64,000 nucleotides of DNA, from contig VWZX01000996.1 of the NCBI GenBank assembly GCA_013399015.1, positions 815,052 through 879,051 on the forward strand, read 5' to 3'. The first letter of the stretch is position 1; every line of letters starts with the position of its first letter. This document shows, in pieces, positions 12,739 to 49,717 of the stretch. Source of the stretch: Galbula dea. Lineage: Eukaryota; Chordata; Aves; Piciformes; Galbulidae. The position numbers were made by a program, and so were the translations under genes. Below the pieces are notes generated by a model. The model saw nothing but the letters and a program-made list of their open reading frames with translations. It did not search any database and was not told the origin of the DNA.

Positions 12739-12836
12739 CTGCTGCTTCACCTCTCCCCTTCTCCTTTTCCGTTCCCTGTTGCCGCGGGGCTGCCACCGGC
12801 CGCCGGTTCCCCGGCGCCCTGCCCCGAGGCCCCGCC

Positions 12837-38020
<25,184 letters not shown>

Positions 38021-38540
38021 GGGTGGCCCCTGCCCTCCAGCCCTTCAGAAAGCAATAACTATATATATATATATTTTTTAAGGAGAAAAAGACAAAAAGA
38101 GACAGACTGTTCTATCAAGAGCATGGAATTCAGACATTTATACCAGACTAGTTATTTTTAGCTACTCACCTGTGTTTCTGGCCCTTCCTGGAACAGGTGG
38201 AAAGGTTCCCCCTGTCAGATCCACACACTCTGTGCTCAGGGGGAGGGGTTTGTCCTCTAGGGCAGCTCCCACCCAGAAATGGATTGGGTTTGTTTTGTTT
38301 TTCCTTCCTTTTGTGAACCAGTTTTTTGCTTTTTTTATTTTCCTTCCTTCCTTCCAAAGACCTGGAAATTCCTGTGGTGACCTTTTTAGGGTATAGAACA
38401 TACACCTCTTTTTTAAAGACTACTGTAGAGCTGAAAGCCAGCCAGCATGTTCCCTGTGGATGCTGGTTAGAGAGGGGCTGTGGGCTCTGGAGCAGCTCAG
38501 AGGGGAGAGAGGAGAGAGCTGCCTTCTCCCCATCCTGCTC

Positions 38541-38556
38541 TGTGTGTGTGTGTGTG
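38541..38556 (+). repeat. (TG)8 microsatellite in the MAPKAPK2 3'UTR
   Basis: Sixteen bases of uninterrupted TG lie about 520 bp after the MAPKAPK2 stop codon. Confidence 0.9.
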
Positions 38557-39388
38557 GGGTGGGGGTCATCCCTGTGGCCACCATGCTTTGTTGCTGGCCT
38601 GGAAACACTGCTGCTTTTCAAACAGGGTAGCCAAAAAGCAGCCCAAAGCCCTCCCTGACCTGGAAGCCTTGCCTCTGGCTCCCTGTGGGCACTGTCTCTG
38701 TGGCTGTCTGTCTGTCCGTGGGGTGTGTGTCCTGTCTGTGGGTGTGGAGCTGCTCCTGGCTCCTCTTGCTCTGGCCACTGCAGTCCCTACCTGTGCCTAG
38801 AATCCAGTTCTGACCTCAAGGGTGGGCAAGGAGGGGGTTGGGAGGGGTGAGCAGTGCCCCCCCCCCTCATCATTCCCCCCTAAAGATGCTTCCCCACTGC
38901 TCCTGCAGCCTCCAGCTCCAGGGGAGATGCTGTCCTGAGAGTCCCTGGGGACAAGTGGGTGCGTGGGGAGGGGCTGGAGGTGGTGTGGGGCTATAGCTGG
39001 ATGGCAGCACTGCCCCCTCCCTAGCTAGGGCTGGTGGTGATGCTGCCCCCCCTCACCCCTTCCAGCATGGCTCCTCCTGCCAGCTCCCAGGGGGCTGGGA
39101 GCCATCCCCTGCTGCCAGGAGCAGGATGGCAGCTCCCAAGTCTTTAGTCCATGAATTCTTCTTCTTCTCCTCATGATTTGTCACAATGTTTCACTGTGTT
39201 AAATGTGTTTGAATGGGGGAGAAGAAAAAAAACCCCAATTTTTTTAAGGCAATGTTTAGTTTTTAGGTGATCTTCTAGACACTGTATGGAATTTTGGTTG
39301 AAAAACCTATTTTTATCCTCTTTTTTTTTTTTAAACTTCTGTCTGTTGGCTTATACTAATCCTCCCAGTCTGCTCCTCAGTCCTTTGG

Positions 39389-39394
39389 ATTAAA
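39389..39394 (+). terminator. MAPKAPK2: ATTAAA polyadenylation signal of MAPKAPK2
   Basis: This is the best-placed poly(A) signal before the CR1 copy starting at about 39,645. The ATTAAA variant is the second most common signal in vertebrates. Confidence 0.6.
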
Positions 39395-39644
39395 GACACT
39401 TACTGCCTCACTCAGTCTCTCCTCCTTCCTTGTGTGGTTGGGAGGAACCTCCCCAGGGCTCCAGGCTGGTCAGGGCTCTTCTGATGGCTCGAGATGGCTC
39501 TGTCTCTTTTCCACCAGAGAGGCTGAGCTCTTCCAGGCTCTCCCCTAGGGGACACAGTGTTCTGGGCCCTGCAGAGTGCTTGTGCTTGGGGACAGTTGCT
39601 TGAGGTCTCCTGGCTGTGTCTGTCTTGGCTGCTGCATGGCCAGA

Positions 39645-40065
39645 GAAGGGCAAGGAAGGTGGGGAAGGGTCTGGAGCACAAGTGCTGTGAGGAGCAGTTG
39701 AGGGAACTGGGCTTGGTTAGCCTGGAGAAGAGGAGGCTCAGGGGAGACCTTCTCACTCTCTGCAGCTCCCTGAGAGGAGGCTGGAGCCAGGTGGGGCTTG
39801 GGCTCTTCTCCCAGGGAGGAAGCAATAGGACAAGAAGAAACAGCCTCAAGTTGTGTCAGAGGAGGTTTAGTCTGGCTTTTTGGGGCAATTTCTTCCCTGA
39901 AAGAGTGGTTAAGGATCAGCACAGGCTGCCCAGGGCAGTGGGGGAGTCACCATCCCTGGAGGGGTTCAAAACCCATGGAGATGTGATGCTGGGGGCCATG
40001 GTTTAGTGGTGGCTTGGTTGGATTTGATGATCTCGGAGGTCATTTCCAGCCTTCATGATTCTGTG
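39645..40065 (+). mobile_element. CR1 LINE 3' fragment downstream of MAPKAPK2
   Basis: It runs from 'ggccagagaagggcaaggaa' through 'ggagaagaggaggctcaggg' and 'cccaggctgcccagggcagt' to the tail TCATGATTCTGTGATCC. It is the same subfamily as the 3,184 copy and is well preserved. Confidence 0.9.
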
Positions 40066-42144
40066 ATCCTAGAAATAGTTTCCTCTCCAGCTTCTCTGCC
40101 CCTTCCTGGGACCCAGGGCATGGGGATGTGGCTGTGGGTGCTGCACCTGGGTGCCAGCAGAGGGAACTGTGCCTCCAGCATCTTGGCCTGGCTGTGGGTG
40201 CTGGGGCTGCCACCAGCCATGCCCGGTGCCCACTGTCACCTCTGTCACCTCTGTGCTGGCACTGCAGGTGCTACCCTGGGGTTTACAGCTGCTGAGAGCT
40301 GCTGCTCATCCCAGTGTCTGCAGAAGAGAAGGAAGTGGTGAGATGCCCAGGTGCCTTCCTCACCTTCCTCCTGCTCCTGTTGGGGCAGAAGCAGTGGGTA
40401 GGCAGCCACAGCAGTGGGGGCTTCAGTGGCTCAAGTCTCTGGGTGGGTCTTGTTGGGTTCTTTGACCCCAAACCATCACTTCTCTGCTTCCCATGTGTGA
40501 GGCTTTTCCATGGGTGACTCAAGGTTGGGCCCTGAGCCCCAGCTTGGGGACCCTGGAGCATCCCCTCCTAGGCCAGCTGGCAGTCCCTGGGCACTGGGGC
40601 ACTGGGCAGGTAGCAGTATGGGAGTGCTGCCCACAAGCTTTGCCAAACCACAGAGACAGGAAGGCTCCCAGGGCTTTGTCTGATTCTTTGGTTCATTGTT
40701 TAACTCCTGGAGCCAAGCTGCTTTTCCTTTCCCTCTGTGATCTCTGCTGGCAGAACGAGTGCTGCTGCTGCCAGAACCTCTCCCCTGACTCCCCTGAACC
40801 TCTCTCCTGCCACAGGATTTTCCTCCTCCTGTGGCACCCAGGAACCTTGGAACCACACAAGATCCTTGAGGCAAAGCAGCTGATGCTTCTGCCCCTCCAT
40901 GTCCTGGAGTGGGTCAGTACACACTAGGGATCTGGGGTTGGGGAGGCACTGGGGGTGGAGGGGCAGTGGCTCCCAGACTTTCTTCCCCACCCTGGAAAGG
41001 GTCCTGGTGTTCCAAGTGCCTTTTGGGGATGTGGAAACATGAGGTGGAGTGTGCACCCCCCTGTGCAGGTTGGCTGTGCTGCAGATGATGTTGGTTCCTC
41101 CACACACCTCAACTCCTGGTGCCCTTGAATCCCTTGCCAGGGGTTTGCTCTGTTTCTTGCTCATCTGAGTGTATCCTATTGTCTCTTTTCCCTCCTCCCT
41201 GTTGCATATGTGGTTTCCCTCAGCCCAGGAGGATGCTGCCAGGAGGGATAAATGCAGGAGTAGCAGCTCAGAAGAGCTTCCCTGCAGCAGCTCTGCAGGT
41301 GCCACGTGGCAGCTCCTGGGCCTGTGCTGGCAGCACACGAAGCTGTTGGCACATGCTGTGGTTTGGAGATGCTCTGAAAAGATTTTGTCTTCTCAAGAGC
41401 TTAGCCCAACTCTACCACCAAGCAGCGACAGTTGCACCAGGTGGAAGGTTGAGAGGCTGAAAGTGGAACTCAGAGCTGCTCAGAGTCCCAAGGTGAGCTG
41501 CCTCTGCCTGGTGCAGCCCTTCCCCTGGCTGCTTGGAGAGGCTTAGGCAAGCACTTGGCTTTCCCTTGCTGGTCTCTAGCTAATGGCTTGGTGTTGTATC
41601 TGTCAGGAGGGAAGAATGAAGTTCCCCTGGTAGGCTGCATCTCCATGAAAATGCATTTCTTGCATTTGCAGAGCTCAAGGCTGTGCTGTCCTGTGTGGCT
41701 TTAGGAGAAGGAGGGTCATACCCAAACCCTAACAGTAAGTGGTGTCTGTCTGCAGGATGCTCTTCACTCTCCCTGGGTGGCAACAGGAGCTGCACAAGTA
41801 TCTGCAGCACTGGGAGGGGTGAAGCCCAGGCAGAGTTTTCCAGGGGCTTGTGCAGGTTCAGTGTTTTGGAAACAAACAAACAAACAAACCCCCAAACTTT
41901 TCTGAACAAACATGATCCCAGCAATAAACCCCTGAGGTTGTCTTGGGGGGTGAGCGACTGAGGTTCAGGTTTCCTTTGTTACCAAGAGCCTGTTCTGGAA
42001 GTCAGGGTGCTTACTAACAGTTGTGTCTGAGGTCTTCTGAAATCTCCCTGGGGTTTGTCTCGACTCCAGTGGGAAGATTTGTGGCCTGACATGTTTTCTG
42101 TCTGTGTTTTGGGAAGACTAGAGCAGAGTGGATTGGAGTGGGTG

Positions 42145-42283
42145 GGCAGTGGTGGAGTCACCACTCCTGGGAGTGTTCAAACTGTGCTGTGGTGCTGAGG
42201 GCCATGGTTTAGTGGTCACCTGGCACTGTTAGGTTAGTGGTTGATGATCTGGGAGGTCTTTCCCAGCCTCAATGATTCCATGC
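42145..42283 (+). mobile_element. CR1 LINE 3' end fragment
   Basis: It contains 'gcagtggtggagtcaccact', 'gctgagggccatggtttagt' and an ATGATTCCATG tail, the last about 140 bp of CR1. Confidence 0.85.
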
Positions 42284-45200
42284 TTCTTTTGGCATTGGTA
42301 CTGAAGTCACCAGTGGGCAGCAGGTCCTGCTGCAGCTCCCTGGGCTCAGGGGTGGGCATGGGCTCACCACCTTCCAGCCACCACTTCTCCCTCCCTTCCC
42401 AGCAGAAATCTCTCTCTGGAGGGGCTATGTGCTCACCACAGCCAGACTCTTCCTTTCTGTCAGAGCTTTCAGGGTGTTTGTCTCAGGAGGAGCAGCCCAG
42501 AGCTGTTTTCTGTGAAGCTGTCGATACTAAAGGAACAGCTGAGTCAGCGTGGGTGAGGGTGAGAAAGGAGACTTGCTCATGCAGGGCCAGCTCCTGCTGC
42601 CTCAGCTTTGAAAGTAAAACTTGTAGACAGCTTTGTTCACAAGGTGCTGTAAATAAACCAGGAGAAGGTAACTGGGAGCTGAGGGGGGAGGGGAGCTCAG
42701 TTCTGCTCACTCACTGGGACCAGGTGAGGATAAAATAAGTTTCCTGCCATCCAGGACTTGCCTCTGAACTTCAGTTAAGGGCTCCTGGGAGTGTTCAGAG
42801 CTGTTGTTCTCATATCCATTTGGCTTACGACCTCGATGCCTCCTTCCCTCTGCTGTTTTGGGACCTCTGACTTTCTGCTGTGATGCTGGCACGGGGCTGG
42901 CTTCATTTTGGCTTTGTCTTGGGTTTGTTTTGTGCAGAATTCCACTTGAATTTATATTTCATGGAACCTTTTGGCATCCCTGCCCATCACACGAGCCCTC
43001 TGTGTGTGTGCTGTGTCATGGCTCCCCAACACTTAGCCCAAAGCCAAGGGTTTGTGACCTGCTGACTCTGAGGGAATGTCTGGAAGATTCACAGCAGCAT
43101 TGGCCATTTTTACTAGTTAGGAGGAAAATAAACCCTCTCTCCTCTTATTTTCAGTTACAAACTTCCTGCTAAGGAAAAAATCTATATCTATAAGTATGTG
43201 TCACTCTTGATGGGATTGATTTTGATCCAAGTCTGGCTCTGCTCCAGGTAGATCATCTGTGTTTGTGACTACCTGGGAGGTGAATCACAAAGGTCTCTGT
43301 TTCCTAACCTGTTGCTGCTCTTGTAGGGATGGAGACAAGGCCTGGAGAGCTCTCAGCTCTGCATGTCCTTCTCCCTGAGACGTGCCTTCAGCATCCCTTT
43401 GCTGCCCTGCCACAGAGTTGGTCAACCCTGGACAGCCCCAGAAGGACAAACTGTCCTCAGGGCATTGTAGGTGGTGGGGGGAAGGAGGCAGGTTGTGCAA
43501 GAGAGGCTGGAGGAGTGCTCAGCAGTTGTGTGGTTGATGTTTTGCTGCTGCCCTTAAGTTCTCTGATGACAAGGATTACAACAGCGAGTCCACGTCCTGC
43601 CATGCATGGGCTATCAGCACTTGCCAGCCTGGGGGGGTTAAACACTGAACTGCCATCCCATTCCACCCTGGGCTGCAATCTCCACCTCCTCTTCCATCAG
43701 AAAGCCCAGGTAAGAGCTCAGATTTAGTCATCCCAAGAGGTGCTGTGGATGGGAACCTGCTCAGCCAATTCCCTTCTTTCCTCTGCATCATCATCTCTCA
43801 GCCCCAAGAGTGAGCCAGTGCCCTTGTGCCATGCTCTTCCCTAAGCCAATAGATTGCTCCCTGGGGCAGGGCCCCAAAACATCCTGGTGTTTGTGCATCT
43901 CTGTGGCATCACATGGGCAGTCAGCTGCTTTGTTCCCTGGCAGGTGCCTTGTGAACCACCCTGGAGCTGAGTTTCACCTCTCAGGAGCTGAAGCTTCGCC
44001 ACAGCTTCGGGATCCAGGGGTTCAGCACAGAGGGGAAGGCAGGTAGCTGCTGTTCCTGTGAGGTGGCTTCTCCTCCAGCCTGCCACGGGCTCTGCCTCGT
44101 GGAGGGTAGCCAGGGAGGGTAACCAGTCCTTAGTCATTGTGAAACTGGCTGCGTGCAGAGGAGACTGGGCTCTGGGCGGGGGCTGGGGCGCGCTGGGGGC
44201 TCTGCACCCCATGTGGGAAAGGAGCTTCGCTGAAACCAGGAGCCCTTCTGAGAACCAGGCTCTTCACCCGTGAATACCTCCAGAGCCCCACACAGCCCCC
44301 AGTGCTCATCCACTCCCAAACGTCTCCACACACCCCCCCATCCACCAGCTGCAAGTGCAACCAGGGGAATCCCTTGGCTTTGCTTACCCTCTAGCCCCTT
44401 TCCTAAGTTCTCTGTGTAATTCCCTATCTGCTTCAAACAGCATCTGTGGCAGCAGTGGTGTAATGCTTCCTCCAGGCTTGTGTGCCAGTGATGAATCCCT
44501 TCCACCTATCTAGGCTGCATCTCACCAGGATGCTCATCTCTGCCAGCCACAGGTGTGTGACCCAGGGGTTCAGTGCTGGGAGTGTGGGGGGCAGCCCTGG
44601 GGCTGCCCAGCTCTGGCTTCCCATCACTGCCCTGGGGCTGCATCTGGAAGAGGAGGTGAGTGGCTCCTGAAGTTCTGCACCAGACCCTTCCTGGGGAAGG
44701 AGGGTGGAAGTGGCTGAGTACAGAATCTCACCAACCATCAGTCTGCTTGTTTGTTAAGGGCTTTTCTGAGGGGGCTGTGTGTGTTAACCTAGACTTCTAT
44801 TTGCCTTGCATCTTCCCGTGCAGTTGGAGAGTAGCTAAGTTTGTGGCAGGAACCTGCAGAGCTCAGGAAAGGTCTAGGACAAACTCTGCTGTGCAGTGGT
44901 GGAGGAGAAGAAGAAATGATGTCAGGGCAGCAGGTGAAATCCTTCCTCTCAAACAACCTTGTCTCAAAATTTAAAGCCTGCAGAAAACTGATGGTTGGGC
45001 TTTTGCAGGGGACAAGGTGAGAGCTGAACAGTTTGACTTCCTAGAGGAGCAAGATCTGTTCCTATGTAACCTGTAGCTTTGTGGGGTTCCCATCCTGCAG
45101 CGTGCAGGGCTCTGGGCTTTGTCCCCAAGCGAGGGGCACAGGCAGGGCTGATGCTGCCAAAACCTGCCTGTGCTTACTGAGCAACTTGCTCCTCCTTGAA

Positions 45201-46974
45201 AGCAGGAGCAGCCTCTCAGCAGCCTTCACGTGCTCATGGAGATGAGTCCTTCCCAGAAACCAGACCCCTGGGCACCCAAAGTGTGGCTGTGGTGAGCAGG
45301 GTGCTGGTGGCAGCGAGCTAAGCTCCTGGATTTAGTAATCCCAGGCCTGGTATTAGTCAGGCTCTCGCCACCTTGGTGCAGCTGAGATTAGAAAGTGGCA
45401 CCCTGTGAAGCCAGGGCCGTGCCTGCTTCCCTCTGCTCCCCTCCACCCTTGTTTGCTCTGCTCTTTCTTGGCTTCTTTCATGTCAAAAGCCCTGATTTCT
45501 GTCACGTGCTGCTCAAATCTAGGACACAGAGAGGCACGAGCTGCGTGGGGCAGACACTGAGAGTTACTAACAAGCGTGACCTAGAGCCACAGCTGCAACC
45601 AGGAAAGTTCTGAAAGCTCTTGCCATTTCAAAATGGTTCATCCAGACTTGCCTTCTTTTGGTTTGGGGTTTTTTTTCCCCCCTTTAGTACTTAAGGTGCC
45701 CTTGGACCATGAAAAGCCAGGTCCCTGCTCCTGGTGGCACCCAGAGAAGATGCTCCTCTTCCTCGTGCCAAGGGACGTGGATTTTCTCTGGTGACAAGAA
45801 AGAGGCCAGTGGGGTTTTGCTCCTGCTGCCTCAGCCAGAGCACATTCATTGATGGCCTCACACTGCTGGAGCAAAAGATTATTTTTTATTGCTTTATTCT
45901 CCCCCCAGCCCAGATGCTGGTGTTTTTGGCACATTGGATCCCAAAGGGTGTCTACAGAGCCATGGTGTGCAGTGGGCATCAGATCCAGGTGGATGGTGGT
46001 GAGATGCCAGGAGCAGGGTGCTGGGTGATGCTGCTGCTGTGGTTCTGGTTCCAGGTAGGTGTCATGAGTCACAGGGATGACTTGTGCCAGGGGTCTCTCA
46101 GCTCTGCAGGCTGCCCCTTGGTTTTTTGGGTTCTTTTCCCCCTGCTTTTCTTCACCTTTTCCAGAGCAGGGTGTCCTGGCAGGGAGGGACTGCTATGGCC
46201 AGGGCTGCTCTAGCAATAGGAAAAAGCTACTGGAGGACATGGCCAGGGGTGAATCATGAACCAATTGCTCTGCTGCTGGACGTGGTCAGTGCAGCCTTGG
46301 GCTGCCCAAAGCTCTGCTGCTGCTGGTATTTCCAGAGACTCTTGCTGAAACTTGCAGTGTTTAGTCAGAGCTGTGCCTGCCTGTGCCGTGATGCAAACAT
46401 CCCCAAGCCTCGGTGACAAAGGGCACAGGCTTCTCTGCACGTGGCTTCCATGGTGATCCAGCATGTCCTCCTGCTCTTGTCTCTCTGGCCCCTGAGTGAA
46501 CCCATGGCCCCAGCTGGGAGTCCTGCACCACTTCTCCACAGTCCCTCCAGCTTCCTGACCCTGTTCTGGAAGAGCAGAGCTGCATCTTCTTGTCACCTCC
46601 CCGCTGTGGCAGGTCTTCTCCCACCCTGCTGCCCCCAGGAGCAGGTAGCCATCCCCTCCAGATTGCTGACTTGCTTTGCCTCCGTTTTTCTGCTGAATCA
46701 AACCACTGCTGCAGCACCAGGTAACTGGAACCCTTTGTTCTCTGTGCAGCAGGAGGCATCCCATCTGCTTTCTTCCTGTGGTTACTTTAACCAGCATGAC
46801 TGAGCTTTACTGAGAAACTCCCCACAGCTGAGCTGACTCTGCCCTTTGCTCCGTGCAAGGCAGAGCCCAGGCACTGGTTTCACTCAGGAGGGTCTTCAGG
46901 CTTCTGCCCTGAGCTGGTGCATGGGCTCTGAGAGCTCCCTGTGGAAGAAAAGTAATACTAAGGGGCTGATAAGA

Positions 46975-47258
46975 TGGGGAGAGACTTTTTAGCAAGGCCT
47001 GTTGTGATAGGACAAGGGGTGGTGGTTTGAAACTAAAAGAGGAGATTTAGACTAGAGAGAAGGAAGGAATATTTCACACTGAGGGTGGTGAGAACCTGGC
47101 CCAGGCTGCCCAGAGAGGTGGGAGATGCCCCATCTCTGGAACCATCCCAGGTCAGGTTGTTTGGGCCTTTGAGGAACCTGCTCTAGTGGCTGATGTCCCT
47201 GCTGACTGGACTAGAGGAACTTTGAAGGTCTCTTCCCACCCAAACCATTCTATGATTC
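46975..47258 (+). mobile_element. CR1 LINE 3' fragment
   Basis: It belongs to the same subfamily as the 24,298 copy: 'ttttagcaaggcctgttgtg', 'cccaggctgcccagagaggt', and the tail CATTCTATGATTC. It lies about 600 bp beyond the inferred IL10 poly(A) site. Confidence 0.88.
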
Positions 47259-47883
47259 AAGGGATAAAAAGAGATGCAGAAGGGTCAGGGGAGCATGCAG
47301 ACCTGATCTGCCTGGGCTGGAGCTTTGGGCAGTGCTCCTCAGTGCAGCTTTTACTGAGAAGACAAATAACCTCTTGAGGCAAATTCAACAACTCCACTGA
47401 CTGAAGTCTGGGCAGAAACAGACTTAGAAATTGCCTTATTAACTGAAAAAAACCCAAACCCAAAGTCCTGGTAATTACTGGTGCCATCTGGGGCATGTAA
47501 CCAGTTGTTTAACTGTAAATGCTGCTCTGAATAGGGCAAGAGCTGAAACCCTTGCTGGAGTTAGAGGCTGAAGAGGCTGCAGTGACCCATGGAGTACCCT
47601 GGGGCCAGGGTTTCTCTCCTGTAAATCTCTGGCAGGTATTTTGGACCAGCAAATTTTGTCAGGATTTTGCATTTAACTGTGAGGACCTTAGCTCTTCCCA
47701 CTCCTCTGGTCATTAACACATGGAACTCATCTTCCATGGGCTTCCTCACCTGGATCCATGCCTGCTGGGCTCCTCCCCAGCATACTGACACTGGGCACAG
47801 CAGCTATGCACTGCTGCTGATTTATGTACAGCCCTGGGAACAAGTTGCCAGAAGAGAACAGAAGCTGGATTCATCAGGAGGTC

Positions 47884-47889
47884 TTTATT
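47884..47889 (-). terminator. IL10: AATAAA polyadenylation signal of IL10
   Basis: On the - strand the sequence reads GCTAATAAAGACC. It is the canonical signal adopted as the main IL10 poly(A) site, giving a 3'UTR of about 1.75 kb. Other AATAAA-like strings occur earlier in the UTR (near 49,378-49,383 and 49,433-49,440, on the opposite sense or overlapping AREs), so shorter isoforms are possible. Confidence 0.55.
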
Positions 47890-48594
47890 AGCAAAAATAG
47901 AAGATTTCTTTCTGTACAGATAAACATGCAAGAGGTCACACAGTGACAGAAGCTGTGGCTAAGGCATGGTCCTCCCCCCTGATGCTCTTGGCTCTCACCA
48001 TGGCTCTCAGACCATCCTCACTTCTCCTGCAACACTGGAATCAAGGCACTTGGTGGAAAAAGGAGTCCAGAGTTGGCTCAACAGGAGCTTAAGAAGCTTG
48101 ACTGAAGTTTTAGAGCATCTGGCTCCCACACTGCCCTTGAGCTGATGCCACCTGGTTGCTCTCAGCAGAAGGAGCCACCCGTGGAACAGGATTCCTGCTC
48201 CAGGGGCTGCCCTGGCTCTGGGATAACCAGGTCCCATATGGGCAGGCAGCCAGCAGGAATGCCCTTCTGTCATCAGAAAGGTAAATATAGAATGAATCAA
48301 GTATAAATAACCTCTTTTCAGCAGTAACTTACAAAGCAAACCACGAGCTGACAGTGTTTCATCACATTGGTGCCCCTAATACTTCTAAATATTAGAAGCA
48401 AATCTAGGCTGTGGCATTTTCCTTCAGCTCAGCATCCTCTAGCACTTGTGGAGGGGGAGGAGGCATGCAGGAGACTGGGGCAGGAGGAAAAGGAGCCCCA
48501 AAGCCAACAGCTCCTGCTGCAGCATCCCCTTCCCAGCACTCAGCTGCTGCAGCTCCTTGTGAGCAGGGTTAGGGATAGAGATAAATATATATAT

Positions 48595-48609
48595 ATATAT
48601 ATATATATA
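48595..48609. repeat. (AT)n microsatellite in the IL10 3'UTR
   Basis: Uninterrupted AT alternation adjoins an AUUUA pentamer on the mRNA strand. Confidence 0.9.
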
Positions 48610-48704
48610 CTGCCAGTGCTGAATGCAGATTACCCAGGCCACCTTAAAATGATGGTTACTTAATTACTTTCTAACTTCAAAAACCAAATCAAAAGCAAAT
48701 CCAA

Positions 48705-48724
48705 ACACACACACACACACACAC
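48705..48724 (-). repeat. (AC)10 on +, (GU)10 in IL10 mRNA
   Basis: Twenty bases of perfect dinucleotide repeat, transcribed as GU repeats in the IL10 3'UTR. GU repeats are binding sites for CELF-type and TDP-43-type RNA-binding proteins. Confidence 0.9.
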
Positions 48725-49624
48725 AAGAAACAAAACCAAACCCCAAACAAGCTAAAAACCCCAATCAAAGACTGGAAACTGCTGAATAACTTTGGAGAGT
48801 GCAGAGTGGCTGCTCCAGCAGCTCTGGAAGTCAGTCCTTAGCAACTCTGAAATCAAGTTCTGTTAGAACCAAACATTTCATTCCTACTACTCTATTTTTT
48901 TGTCTTTAATGTGGACTAATGGATAGGCTGAAGTCTGGAGGTGGAGCTAACTCCTATTGCCATGGCAGGATTGTTTGTGGGTCACAGGAGTGAAGGTCTT
49001 CCTGCTCCTCCTCCTCCTCCTCCTCAGTGCACACAAGCCCTTGGTTACCTCTCTGGTTCCTTTGCTCAGGGCAAGGCCATGGCATCACTCTGAATATTCC
49101 AGTGCCCAAGTCCCAGTGCAGAACAGAGCCAGGGAGGTAGCTATGCATGAGCCCATTTGACTGTATAACTCAAGAGGGGGTTAGAACATGAGGAGGGTGC
49201 TCATCTGCTTCAAATCAAACTCTGCTGAACTCAGAGCTGGAATTGCTCCTGTCAGGCTCCTCTGCTCAGAGAGGTGGTGCTCAGGAGAAGCTCTGCTCCC
49301 CAGAAGAGTGCTCCTTTGAGTTCTTTGAAGCTATGAATAGAATAGCACTGTCCTCAAGAGTAGTTAAAATATCAACCAATAAATAGTATTTTACAGACAT
49401 GTTGTAAACATAAACACTGAGGTATTAGAAGTAATAAATATTGAATTCCCTTGGTAAAAAATAAAAGGCAACTTTTAAATAGAATACAAAACTGGAAGTT
49501 GTTGACCTGTAACTCTTGACTTCAACCCTGAGATAAATTAATTTCTCATCTGCTCTTGCAGCCTAAAGTGATCTCTGAAGATCCAGCAGGATTGGGGCTG
49601 GAAGGTGCAGACCCATGGGCATGT

Positions 49625-49717
49625 TCACTTCTTCCTCTTCATCAGCAAGTACTCCTCAATGTAGTTGATGAAGATGTCAAACTCTCCCATGGCCTTGTAG
49701 ATTCCATTCTCCTGCAT
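49625..49717 (-). CDS. IL10: IL10 exon 5 (terminal coding exon)
   Basis: The acceptor is TCACCTGCAG. It encodes MQENGIYKAMGEFDIFINYI, then EEYLLMKRKK and TGA. This is the most conserved helix of IL-10 and includes receptor-contact residues. Confidence 0.96.
   Translation of the reverse strand: MQENGIYKAMGEFDIFINYIEEYLLMKRKK

Larger units (their letters stand above)
38021..39410 (+). other. MAPKAPK2: MAPKAPK2 3' untranslated region
   Basis: The sequence following the stop has no further reading frame of interest. It contains an (AT)n tract at 38,060-38,075, a (TG)8 tract at 38,541-38,556, and U-rich stretches including runs at 39,235-39,246 and 39,320-39,332. It ends at an ATTAAA polyadenylation signal (39,389-39,394), with GT/T-rich sequence following at about 39,415-39,440. 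The 3' end is inferred from this signal. Confidence 0.7.
40070..47860. other. Intergenic region between MAPKAPK2 and IL10
   Basis: This is the tail-to-tail interval: MAPKAPK2 ends on the left and the IL10 mRNA ends on the right. CR1 pieces lie at 42,145 and 46,975. No frame with coding character or convincing paired splice sites was seen; the frames of 100-210 codons are scattered on both strands without consistent composition. A near-CTCF motif (13 of 14 positions) lies at 40,153-40,166. An unannotated non-coding RNA cannot be excluded from sequence alone. Confidence 0.6.
47865..49624 (-). other. IL10: IL10 3' untranslated region with AU-rich elements
   Basis: From the IL10 stop codon the - strand runs about 1.74 kb to an AATAAA signal (47,889 down to 47,884). 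On the mRNA strand there are eight AUUUA pentamers, at + coordinates 49534-49538, 49476-49480, 49435-49439, 49380-49384, 48592-48596, 48386-48390, 48304-48308 and 48282-48286. There is also a (GU)10 tract (48,705-48,724), an (AU)n tract (48,595-48,609) and a GAG-triplet tract (49,005-49,024). AUUUA clusters mark short-lived cytokine mRNAs that are bound by TTP and regulated by the p38-MK2 pathway. The exact 3' end is inferred. Confidence 0.75.
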
